DNA of 25,443 bases from an uncultured Clostridia bacterium (GTDB lineage Bacteria; Bacillota; Clostridia; TANB77; CAG-508): assembly GCA_948919095.1 (NCBI GenBank), contig CAQYCU010000003.1:30365-55807 (forward strand). Direction: 5' to 3'. Below, in pieces: positions 13,826-21,483 of the stretch. The notes below the pieces were generated by a model. That model had not been told where the DNA came from. It was given only the letters and a program-made list of their open reading frames with translations, and did not search any database. How positions within the stretch are numbered: the stretch's first letter is position 1; every line of letters begins with the position of its first letter. The position numbers and the translations under genes were made by a program.

Positions 13826-15259
13826 ATGGAAAATGATAAATATGTAACACCACTTTCAGGAAGATATGCAAGTATAGAGATGAGCAAAGTATGGTCAAAC
13901 AACTCAAAATATTCAACTTGGAGAAAGTTATGGGTAGCTCTTGCAGAAACAGAAAAAGAACTTGGAATAGATATAACTAATGAACAAATAGAAGAGATGA
14001 AAGCTCACATAAATGACATTGACTATGACATAGTTAGCAAAAGAGAAAAAGAATGTAGACATGATGTAATGGCACATGTATACGAATTTGGAGAAAAATG
14101 TCCAAAAGCAAAACCAATCATACACTTAGGAGCAACTTCATGCTATGTAACTGATAACACAGATGTAATATTAATGAAAGAAGCAATACAATTAATAAAG
14201 CAAAAACTAATTTTAGTAATTGCGAATTTGAAAAAATTTGCATTAGAAAATAAAGATGTAACTTGTTTAGGGTATACACATTTTCAATCAGCACAACTAA
14301 CAACAGTAGGAAAAAGAGCTACACTTTGGATACAAGACTTACTAGAAGACTTAGAAGAACTAGAATTTGTAGAAGACAATTTAAAACTTTTGGGATCAAA
14401 AGGAACAACAGGAACACAAGAAAGCTTTATGAAGCTATTTAAAGACGAAGAAAAAGTAAAGCAAATAGATAAAAAAATAGCAAGCAAAATGGGATTTGAA
14501 AAAATATTTGCAGTATCAGGACAAACCTACACAAGAAAGCAAGATTCACGTGTATTAAATATGTTAGCACAAATTGCACAAAGCGCTTCAAAATTTGCAA
14601 ATGATATGCGTTTGTTACAACACGAAAAAGAACTAGAAGAACCATTTGAAAAAGGACAAATAGGCTCTTCCGCTATGGCATATAAACGAAATCCAATGAG
14701 AAGTGAGAGAATAACTTCACTTGCAAGACATGTAATAACATTAACAATGGATACTAATATTACAACAGTAACTCAGTGGTTAGAAAGAACATTAGACGAC
14801 TCAGCAAATAAACGTATATCTGTACCAGAAGCTTTTTTAGCAACTGACGGAATACTACGTCTATATGCAAACATTACAGAAGATATAGTAGTTTATAAAA
14901 ATGTTATAAAATCAAATCTAATGAAAGAACTTCCATTTATGGCAACAGAAGAAATACTTATGAATGCCGTACTTAAAGGCGGAGATAGACAAGAGCTACA
15001 TGAAAAAATTAGAATTTATTCAATGGAAGCGGCAAAAGAAGTTAAGGAATTTGGTCGTGAGAATGACTTGATAAAACGAATTGCAAATGACAATTCATTT
15101 GGATTAACAGAAGAAGAAATACTTAGTGCATTAAACCCAGATAACCTTTGTGGTAGAGCATCAAATCAAGTAACAGATTTTATTGAAGAAAAGGTAAAAC
15201 CAGTTATAAAAAAATACGAAAACTTGATAGAAGGTTTTGACGTAAAAATTGAAGTGTAA
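13826..15259 (+). CDS. purB: adenylosuccinate lyase
   Basis: 477 aa. It cleaves SAICAR to AICAR plus fumarate and adenylosuccinate to AMP plus fumarate, two steps of purine synthesis, as a cytosolic homotetramer. The fumarase/aspartase superfamily signature G280-S-S-A-M-A-Y-K-R-N-P290 is intact and supplies the catalytic serine on its flexible loop. HLGATSCYVTDN (100-111) and YTHFQSAQ (150-157, with His152) supply the other conserved active-site regions. The frame opens at 13775, but the ATG at 13826 has AGGAG at 13816-13820 and gives the usual MENDKYVTPLSGRYAS beginning. It is a monocistronic unit with a terminator after it, and it interrupts the dcw region between the SleB-like gene and the kinase. 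Confidence 0.97.
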   Translation: MENDKYVTPLSGRYASIEMSKVWSNNSKYSTWRKLWVALAETEKELGIDITNEQIEEMKAHINDIDYDIVSKREKECRHDVMAHVYEFGEKCPKAKPIIHLGATSCYVTDNTDVILMKEAIQLIKQKLILVIANLKKFALENKDVTCLGYTHFQSAQLTTVGKRATLWIQDLLEDLEELEFVEDNLKLLGSKGTTGTQESFMKLFKDEEKVKQIDKKIASKMGFEKIFAVSGQTYTRKQDSRVLNMLAQIAQSASKFANDMRLLQHEKELEEPFEKGQIGSSAMAYKRNPMRSERITSLARHVITLTMDTNITTVTQWLERTLDDSANKRISVPEAFLATDGILRLYANITEDIVVYKNVIKSNLMKELPFMATEEILMNAVLKGGDRQELHEKIRIYSMEAAKEVKEFGRENDLIKRIANDNSFGLTEEEILSALNPDNLCGRASNQVTDFIEEKVKPVIKKYENLIEGFDVKIEV

Positions 15260-15266
15260 TAGAACA

Positions 15267-15297
15267 GGGAAGTAGTAAAATACTTCCCATTTTTATA
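15267..15297 (+). terminator. intrinsic terminator of purB
   Basis: GGGAAGTA (15267-15274) / TACTTCCC (15281-15288), 6-nt loop GTAAAA, followed by ATTTTTAT. Confidence 0.9.
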
Positions 15298-15367
15298 TAA
15301 TAGGCAAGTTCTTTTTTATTATATAAAAATGCAACAATAAAAAATTACTAAAACTTACCAAAAACTA

Positions 15368-15396
15368 TTGCAAAATTTATTACTTTGTTTTATAAT
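15368..15396 (+). promoter_or_regulatory. promoter of the kinase gene
   Basis: TTGCAA at 15368-15373, a 17-base spacer and TATAAT at 15391-15396. Confidence 0.7.
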
Positions 15397-15480
15397 GGAA
15401 ATTGTTGGAAAAGAAAAATAAAATATCAAAAAATCCAACTATAAAATAAAAACAAAAGCCAAAAAGAAACGGAGTAACAA

Positions 15481-16161
15481 ATGAAGAAAAATGAAGTAAT
15501 AGCAGAACTAAAATGTGAAAATATGAATTTACAAACAGAAAACCAAAGGTTGCAAAATTGTTATGATAATATATGTTCATTTAAGCATGACTTTGGTAAC
15601 ATAATGCAGGCAATAGGTGGATATATAGAAGCAAAAGACATAGTAGGATTAAAAGAAATGTACAGTTCAATAATTCAGGAATGTCAAGATATAAATGATG
15701 TACAAAGCATAAACAAAAATATAATTAATAACCCAGCAGTATATACATTAATAAATAGCAAGTACAAGATGGCAACAGACTTAAATATAAATATGAAAAT
15801 AGACGTATTAACAGATATAACAAAATTTAAAATTAGTGACCTAAACTTATGTAGAATATTGGGAATATTAATTGATAATGCAATCGAAGCATCAAAGAAA
15901 TGTGAAGAAAAAAGTATTTATGTAAAATTCAAATATGACAAACTAAACAACAGAAATCTAGCAATTGTAAAAAATACATATAATAAAGAATTAACAAATG
16001 TCAATAAGATATTTGAAAAAGGATTTACAACAAAAGGGGAAAAAGTAAATCATGGGATAGGATTATGGAAGGTACAACAGATAGTAAAGTTATGTAAAAA
16101 TCTTAATTTATATACTTCTAGTGACGAACTATTTATGCAACAGCTAGAAATATATAATTAA
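15481..16161 (+). CDS. soluble GHKL-type (AgrC-like) sensor histidine kinase
   Basis: 226 aa. A short N-terminal coiled coil (1-30) leads into FKHDFGNIMQAIGGYIE (34-50), an H-box of the SpoOB/AgrC type with phospho-acceptor candidate His36. The HATPase domain has an N-box, ILIDNAIEAS (129-138, Asn133), and glycine boxes ending in GFTTKGEKVNHGIGLWKVQQ (181-200). Usual AgrC-like kinases carry five to seven membrane helices before this; here there are none and the frame starts cleanly at an ATG behind GGAG, so it is a cytosolic kinase core. No response regulator or peptide gene is adjacent, so its partner must be elsewhere. The gene is flanked by its own promoter and terminator. A role as phosphotransferase or regulated ATPase is possible. 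Confidence 0.85.
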   Translation: MKKNEVIAELKCENMNLQTENQRLQNCYDNICSFKHDFGNIMQAIGGYIEAKDIVGLKEMYSSIIQECQDINDVQSINKNIINNPAVYTLINSKYKMATDLNINMKIDVLTDITKFKISDLNLCRILGILIDNAIEASKKCEEKSIYVKFKYDKLNNRNLAIVKNTYNKELTNVNKIFEKGFTTKGEKVNHGIGLWKVQQIVKLCKNLNLYTSSDELFMQQLEIYN

Positions 16162-16277
16162 CATAATGTACTAATACTAAAAAGGCACGCAATTACAAAA
16201 ACTAAAAACGCAAAATTAACATAATACATACTATTTTATAAGATAAATAAAAACCACAACGATTAACTAATAAAATT

Positions 16278-16314
16278 AAAAAACAAGATTATTTTCATAT
16301 TATCTTGTTTTTTT
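16278..16314 (+). terminator. intrinsic terminator after the kinase gene
   Basis: AAAAAACAAGAT (16278-16289) / ATCTTGTTTTTT (16302-16313), 12-nt loop, T-run. The rest of the 271-bp gap before murE is A+T-rich; it has a 12-bp direct repeat AATTAACATAAT at 16156 and 16214 and a possible -10 (TATAAT, 16329-16334) with TTGTTT 18 bases upstream. Confidence 0.85.
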
Positions 16315-16432
16315 AATAGAATTAGGTATATAATATAAAATGTAAAAAAATATTTTATCTATTAATATAGAAATAATATAAAAATTTTCTAACAAAAATT
16401 CCAAAAGGAATAAGAAAGGATATAATTTTATA

Positions 16433-17905
16433 ATGGAATTAAAGAGAATATTATTAGGAGTAGAGGGACTTAAAGCAAAAGGAAATTTAGATATTGATAT
16501 AAATAACATATCAATAAATTCAAAGGAAATTAAACCAGGCGACATGTTTGTTGCAATAAAAGGATTTGATGCAGATGGACATCAATTTATACCAAACGCT
16601 ATTGAAAATGGTGCATCGACTATATTAATAAATGAATCAGAAGCAAAAGACGTAATCAACATAATGCCAGGAAATGTAACATTAATAACAACACCAGACA
16701 CAAGAAAAGCAGTAGCAGTGTGTGCTTGTAACTTTTATGATAATCCATCAAGAAAAATGCAATTAATCGGAGTAACAGGAACAAAAGGAAAAACGACAAC
16801 AACATTTATGATAAAAAGAATACTTGAAAAACAAGGAATAAAAACAGGTTTAGTAGGAACAATTTGCTCATATAGTGGAGATAAAATATTAGAAGAAAGT
16901 GATAGAACAACGCCAGATAGTATAAAATTACAAAGTTTATTCAATACAATGTATCAAGATGGTTGCAAGGCAGTAGTAATGGAAGTATCATCTCAAAGTC
17001 TAAAATTACATAGAGTAGATGGCTGTGACTTTAACATAGGTTTATTTACAAATTTTTCAGAAGACCATATTAGCCCAAAAGAGCATCCAGACATGGAAGA
17101 TTACTTCAATTCAAAAGCACTATTATTCAAAATGTGTAAAAGAGGATTTATAAATGTTGACGATATACATACAACAAAGGTTTTAAAGCTAGTTCCAGAA
17201 TGCGATATAAAGACATATGGAATTGACAACGAAAGTAATATGCTTGCAAAAGATATAACAATTACAAATTCTTATGTAGACTTTAGAGTTAAAGTAAATG
17301 GAAAAAATGAAAGAATAAAAACTGGAATTCCAGGAAGATTTAGCGTATATAACAGCTTAGCTGCAATATCAGTTGCAGAATCTTTAGGTTGTTCAACAGA
17401 AAATATAAAATTAGCACTTGAAGATGTAAAAGTACCAGGAAGGTCAGAACTTGTTGAAAACAAACTTGGATTAACAATAATGCTAGATTATGCACATTCA
17501 CCAGAAAGTTTACAAAGCATTTTACAAGCAGTCGCAGCATATACTAGAGGTAGAGTAATATCAGTATTTGGTTGCGGTGGAGATAGAGACCCAGGAAAAA
17601 GACCAATAATGGGAGAAATATCAGGTAAAATTGCAGACTATACAATAATTACATCTGATAATCCAAGAACTGAAGACCCACAAACAATTGTAGACGAAAT
17701 TGAAGTTGGAATGAAAAAAACAAAAGGAAAATATGAATGTATAGTTAACAGAACTGAAGCAATAAAAAAAGCAATTGAAATGGCAAACAAAATAGATATA
17801 ATTGTTTTAGCAGGAAAAGGACATGAAACTTACCAAGAAATAAATCATATAAAACATCCATATGATGAAAGAGTTATTATTAAAGAAATTATTGACAACA
17901 TGTAG
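16433..17905 (+). CDS. murE: UDP-N-acetylmuramoyl-L-alanyl-D-glutamate--2,6-diaminopimelate ligase
   Basis: 490 aa. It adds the third amino acid to UDP-MurNAc-L-Ala-D-Glu using ATP, in the cytosol. The Mur ligase three-domain plan is intact: an N-terminal UDP-binding domain (1-108), the ATP P-loop GVTGTKGKTTT (113-123, Lys120), the Lys228 region (YFNSKALLF) that is usually carbamylated, and a C-terminal domain with GCGGDRDPGKRP. The substrate motif is SDNPRTEDP, with DNPR at 409-412. DNPR is the meso-diaminopimelate form, so A1-gamma-type peptidoglycan is expected. The ribosome site is weak: AAAGGA ends 12 bases before the ATG. murE normally precedes murF; here a structured 144-bp gap and mraY follow. 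Confidence 0.96.
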   Translation: MELKRILLGVEGLKAKGNLDIDINNISINSKEIKPGDMFVAIKGFDADGHQFIPNAIENGASTILINESEAKDVINIMPGNVTLITTPDTRKAVAVCACNFYDNPSRKMQLIGVTGTKGKTTTTFMIKRILEKQGIKTGLVGTICSYSGDKILEESDRTTPDSIKLQSLFNTMYQDGCKAVVMEVSSQSLKLHRVDGCDFNIGLFTNFSEDHISPKEHPDMEDYFNSKALLFKMCKRGFINVDDIHTTKVLKLVPECDIKTYGIDNESNMLAKDITITNSYVDFRVKVNGKNERIKTGIPGRFSVYNSLAAISVAESLGCSTENIKLALEDVKVPGRSELVENKLGLTIMLDYAHSPESLQSILQAVAAYTRGRVISVFGCGGDRDPGKRPIMGEISGKIADYTIITSDNPRTEDPQTIVDEIEVGMKKTKGKYECIVNRTEAIKKAIEMANKIDIIVLAGKGHETYQEINHIKHPYDERVIIKEIIDNM

Positions 17906-17910
17906 TTTGG

Positions 17911-18021
17911 AAGATAATCATCATTTGGTGTTGTTGAACTTCAATTAAAATCAAATCGATGTACAAAAAGTACGACTCATTGATTTTAATCTTGTTCCCC
18001 TAGCCAAATAATAATTTTTTT
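17911..18021 (+). other. long imperfect hairpin between murE and mraY
   Basis: Nested complementarity spans about 111 bases. The outer arms 17911-17928 and 18004-18021 pair with three mismatches and contain ATTTGG / CCAAAT. GAAC (17936-17939) pairs with GTTC (17994-17997), ATTAAAATCA (17944-17953) with TGATTTTAAT (17981-17990), and GTAC (17961-17964) with GTAC (17970-17973) around an AAAAA loop. The right outer arm ends in a T-run. It could be an attenuator, a terminator or a small palindromic insertion. Confidence 0.55.
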
Positions 18022-18064
18022 CAAAACTAAAAAAAAGAAGATATAAAAAATGGAGGAAAACCTA

Positions 18065-19042
18065 ATGAGTTTTCAAGTTAAGATATTACTATTATCATTT
18101 GCAACAAGTGTAGCTATATCTCTGATAGTAATACCATTACTAAGAAAATTAAAAGTCGGTCAATCTGAAAGAGAAGACGGACCAGAAAGCCATCTGAAAA
18201 AGAAGGGAACGCCAACAATGGGAGGCCTAATTTTAATAACAGCTACACTACTCCTAAGTGCGTTTCTGTATATTGACTATTCAGTAGATGAACCACTAAT
18301 TGCAACTAGACTACTACCTATGATATTTGTAACAATAGGTTTTGGAATAGTTGGATTAGTTGATGATTTTAAAAAGGTGGTATTGCATAATACAGAAGGC
18401 CTAAGTCCGAAGGCAAAAATGATTGGATTAATATTAATAGCAGTCACATATGTATGTATGTTAGTATTTGTATTCGAAAATGGAACAGATATAGTAATAC
18501 CATTTATGGATAAATCAATCACACTGCCAATATATATTTATATTCCATTTGCTGTTGGGGTAATAGTTGCAACAACAAACGCAGTAAATTTAACAGATGG
18601 AATAGATGGATTATCAACAAGTGTAACAACAATAATTTTAACATGTTTGACTGTAATATCAATCATATGGAATATAAAATCAACAACAATATTTGGCTCA
18701 ATAGTTATAGGTTCAGAATTAGGATTTTTACTATTTAACTTGCATCCAGCACATATCATAATGGGTGACACTGGTTCTCTACTTTTAGGAGGAGCAATTG
18801 CAGGTATTGCACTATATCTAAAATTACCATTACTGTTATTGATAATAGCGATAATACCAGTAATTGAAACATTATCAGTAATAATACAAGTAACATATTA
18901 CAAAAAGACAAAAAAAAGATTTTTCAAAATGGCACCAATACATCATCACTTTGAATTAATGGGGTGGAATGAAAATAAGGTAGTATCAATATTTACAATA
19001 GTAACTTTACTAGCATCAATTGTAGGAGTACTATCAGTATAA
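18065..19042 (+). CDS. mraY: phospho-N-acetylmuramoyl-pentapeptide-transferase
   Basis: 325 aa polytopic enzyme that transfers phospho-MurNAc-pentapeptide from UDP to undecaprenyl phosphate, forming lipid I. The sequence shows about ten hydrophobic segments and the family motifs: KKKGTPTMGG (45-54), the catalytic-site Asp pair in LVDDFKK (D100-D101), NLTDGIDGL (175-183), MGDTGSLLLGG (233-243) and APIHHHFE (290-297, the HHH motif). The ATG at 18050 would add five residues, but GGAGG lies just inside it (18052-18056) and is correctly spaced for the ATG at 18065, so that start is preferred. The gene lies 23 bases before ftsW and forms an operon with it. The usual murF before and murD after are missing. 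Confidence 0.96.
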   Translation: MSFQVKILLLSFATSVAISLIVIPLLRKLKVGQSEREDGPESHLKKKGTPTMGGLILITATLLLSAFLYIDYSVDEPLIATRLLPMIFVTIGFGIVGLVDDFKKVVLHNTEGLSPKAKMIGLILIAVTYVCMLVFVFENGTDIVIPFMDKSITLPIYIYIPFAVGVIVATTNAVNLTDGIDGLSTSVTTIILTCLTVISIIWNIKSTTIFGSIVIGSELGFLLFNLHPAHIIMGDTGSLLLGGAIAGIALYLKLPLLLLIIAIIPVIETLSVIIQVTYYKKTKKRFFKMAPIHHHFELMGWNENKVVSIFTIVTLLASIVGVLSV

Positions 19043-19066
19043 AATTAATATTAAGGAGAGGGAAGA

Positions 19067-20233
19067 ATGGCTAAAAAAGTACTTAATACAAAAAAAATAT
19101 CAAACATAAAAAAAGCAAATAGAGTAGATATGCCATTACTAATTATAGTACTTATGTTACTTGCATTTGGAATAGTAATGGTACTATCAGCAAGCGCACC
19201 ATCAGCCCTTTCAGAATATGGAAATAGTTATAGATATGTTATAACACAAGGTGGAGCTGCATTATTAGGATTAGCAGTTATGGTTTTTGTCGTAAAGTTA
19301 AATGAACCAATTATGAAACTATTAAAAAAACATTATAAACTTATATATATACTTTCTATTGCAGTACTGTTTACTGTTCTTATTCCTGGAATTAGTGTTG
19401 AAGGTGGAGGAGCACGTAGATGGATAAAAATAGGTGTTCAAATGCAACCATCAGAGCTAACAAAAATTGGATTAATAATATACTTTGCAGGATATTTTAC
19501 AGACGACAGAAATGAGATAAAAGGATTTTGGAAAAGTGCATTACAACCACTATGTGCATTGTTAATACCTGTTGCAATATTATACTTTGTACAAAACCAC
19601 TTAAGCGCAGGTATAGTTATGGGAATAATTACAGTAGTAATAATTATTATGTCAGGTTGTGAATTCAAATATTTGGCATCACTTGCAACAATGGGAGTAG
19701 CAGGATTAGGATTTATACTTTTAGTTTTTAAAGACAAATTATCATCAAGTTTTAGGTCTGACAGAATTGAAGCGTGGTTACGTCCTTTTGAAAATATGAG
19801 TGACAAGGGATATCAAACGGTGCAAGGCTTATATGCTATAGGTTCTGGAAAGCTCTTTGGGGTGGGACTGGGAGCAAGTAAACAAAAATATTTATACATA
19901 CCAGAAGCACATAATGACTTTATATTTGCAATAATTGCTGAAGAATTAGGATTTGTAGGCTGTACAGCAGTAATTATATTATTTACATTATTTGCAATTA
20001 GAGGAGTGCTTATATCAATAAGAGCAAGGGATATGTTTGAAAGTTTAGTTGCAGTTGGGATAACAACTTTAATAACAGCACAAGCATTAATAAATATAGC
20101 AGTTGTTACGAACTCAATTCCTAATACAGGAATGTCACTACCATTTTTAAGTTATGGTGGAACATCACTTTTAATATTACTTAGCTGCGTTGGATTATTG
20201 CTCGGAATTTCACGTAATGCCAAAAAGATTTGA
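19067..20233 (+). CDS. ftsW: SEDS-family peptidoglycan glycosyltransferase FtsW/SpoVE
   Basis: 388 aa. SEDS proteins polymerise lipid II into glycan strands and work with a class B PBP. About ten membrane helices are visible after a Lys-rich cytoplasmic N-terminus (1-20). Conserved motifs are GARRWIKIGVQMQPSELTK, IPEAHNDFIFAIIAEELGF (the loop with the conserved Asp of the catalytic centre) and SLPFLSYGGTSLL near the C-terminus. AAGGAG is 8 bases before the ATG. Location between mraY and murG indicates FtsW or its sporulation paralogue SpoVE rather than RodA; the sequence alone cannot separate the first two. Its probable partner is the class B PBP encoded at 7747-9495. Confidence 0.93.
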   Translation: MAKKVLNTKKISNIKKANRVDMPLLIIVLMLLAFGIVMVLSASAPSALSEYGNSYRYVITQGGAALLGLAVMVFVVKLNEPIMKLLKKHYKLIYILSIAVLFTVLIPGISVEGGGARRWIKIGVQMQPSELTKIGLIIYFAGYFTDDRNEIKGFWKSALQPLCALLIPVAILYFVQNHLSAGIVMGIITVVIIIMSGCEFKYLASLATMGVAGLGFILLVFKDKLSSSFRSDRIEAWLRPFENMSDKGYQTVQGLYAIGSGKLFGVGLGASKQKYLYIPEAHNDFIFAIIAEELGFVGCTAVIILFTLFAIRGVLISIRARDMFESLVAVGITTLITAQALINIAVVTNSIPNTGMSLPFLSYGGTSLLILLSCVGLLLGISRNAKKI

Positions 20234-20283
20234 CAAAATGTTAAAAAACTTTGACAAAAAATAAAATAAAGAGAGGATATACT

Positions 20284-21408
20284 TTGAAAGTTATAATTGC
20301 AGCAGCAGGAACAGGAGGACATATAAATCCTGGAATTGCAATAGCAAATAAAATAAGAAAAGAAGAAAAAGATTCAGAAATTATTTTTATTGGAACAGAA
20401 AGAGGTATGGAAAAAAATCTTGTTTCACGTGCTGGATACGAATTAAAAACTATTGATAGCTATGGAATATCAAGAAGCCTTACAATCAAAAATATAAGTC
20501 GACTTATAAAAACAATGAAATCAGTTGGCGAGGCAAAAAAGATAATAAAAGAATTTAAGCCAGACATTATAGTTGGAACAGGTGGATACATTTGTGTATC
20601 AGTATGTATGGCAGCAAAAAAGCTAAAATTACCATATGTAATACATGAAAGCAATGTACTACCAGGAGTTGCAACAAAAATGTTTTCAAAAAGTGCAAAA
20701 AAAATATTTGTAGGATTTGAAGAAACAAAGAAGAATGTTAAAAATGATAATATCATAGTTACTGGCACACCAACAAAAATAAGAAACTTAAATTATGATA
20801 AAAACACAATAGAAAATAAAAAAGTAGAATTAGGATTTGACAAAACATTGCCATTAGTGTTAATATTTGGTGGAAGTCAAGGAGCACAAAGTATTAATTC
20901 AAGTATAATAGACATTATAAAAAAAGAAGACAACAAAAATTATCAAATACTATGGGCATCCGGACCAAAGCAATATCCTATAATTAAGGAAGAACTTGAA
21001 AAAGAAAAAATTGATATCAATAACATAAAAGGAATACATATAAAAGATTACATATATAATATGGAAGAAATGATGAATATATGTGACTTGATTGTTGCAA
21101 GAAGTGGAGCAATGACAAGTATAGAAATAGAGAAAGTCGGAAAACCAGCCATTTTAATACCATTTCCATTTGCAGCAGAAAACCATCAAGAATACAATGC
21201 AAGAGCTTTAGAAAAAAAGAAAGTTGCAAAAGTTATACTTGATAAAGACTTAAATGAGCAAACTTTAAATAAAATGATAAATTCTTTAATATCTAATAAA
21301 CAAGCTTTAGTAGAAATGGGACAAAAAGCACAAGAACTTTCTATTGATAATGTAGAAGATAGAATTTATGTTGAAATAAAAGAGGTTGTAAATAATACTG
21401 CTAGATAA
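20284..21408 (+). CDS. murG: UDP-GlcNAc:lipid I N-acetylglucosaminyltransferase MurG
   Basis: 374 aa from a TTG start. MurG adds GlcNAc to lipid I at the inner face of the membrane, making lipid II. The GT-B fold is marked by AAAGTGGHINPG (6-17), where GTGGH binds diphosphate, by YVIHESNVLPG, FGGSQGAQSIN in the middle, and RSGAMTSIEIEKVGKPAIL followed by PFPFAAENHQEYNA in the UDP-GlcNAc-binding C-terminal domain. An in-frame TTG at 20251 would add 11 non-conserved residues and has no ribosome site. The TTG at 20284 follows AGAGAGG by about 6 bases and gives the expected MKVIIAAAGTGGH start. It ends the dcw block; murC, murB and ftsQ are not next to it. Confidence 0.95.
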   Translation: MKVIIAAAGTGGHINPGIAIANKIRKEEKDSEIIFIGTERGMEKNLVSRAGYELKTIDSYGISRSLTIKNISRLIKTMKSVGEAKKIIKEFKPDIIVGTGGYICVSVCMAAKKLKLPYVIHESNVLPGVATKMFSKSAKKIFVGFEETKKNVKNDNIIVTGTPTKIRNLNYDKNTIENKKVELGFDKTLPLVLIFGGSQGAQSINSSIIDIIKKEDNKNYQILWASGPKQYPIIKEELEKEKIDINNIKGIHIKDYIYNMEEMMNICDLIVARSGAMTSIEIEKVGKPAILIPFPFAAENHQEYNARALEKKKVAKVILDKDLNEQTLNKMINSLISNKQALVEMGQKAQELSIDNVEDRIYVEIKEVVNNTAR

Positions 21409-21483
21409 TTTTTAATTAAATATAAATTTATTAGAAAATTATGAGTATAGAAAACAACAAAGCAAAGCGAAAGAGAGGACATA

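Noticed and set aside
20230..20256. Pair of TTGACA sequences before murG as promoters
   Set aside because: No TATAAT-like element lies 16-18 bases downstream of either; mraY, ftsW and murG are closely spaced and likely co-transcribed.
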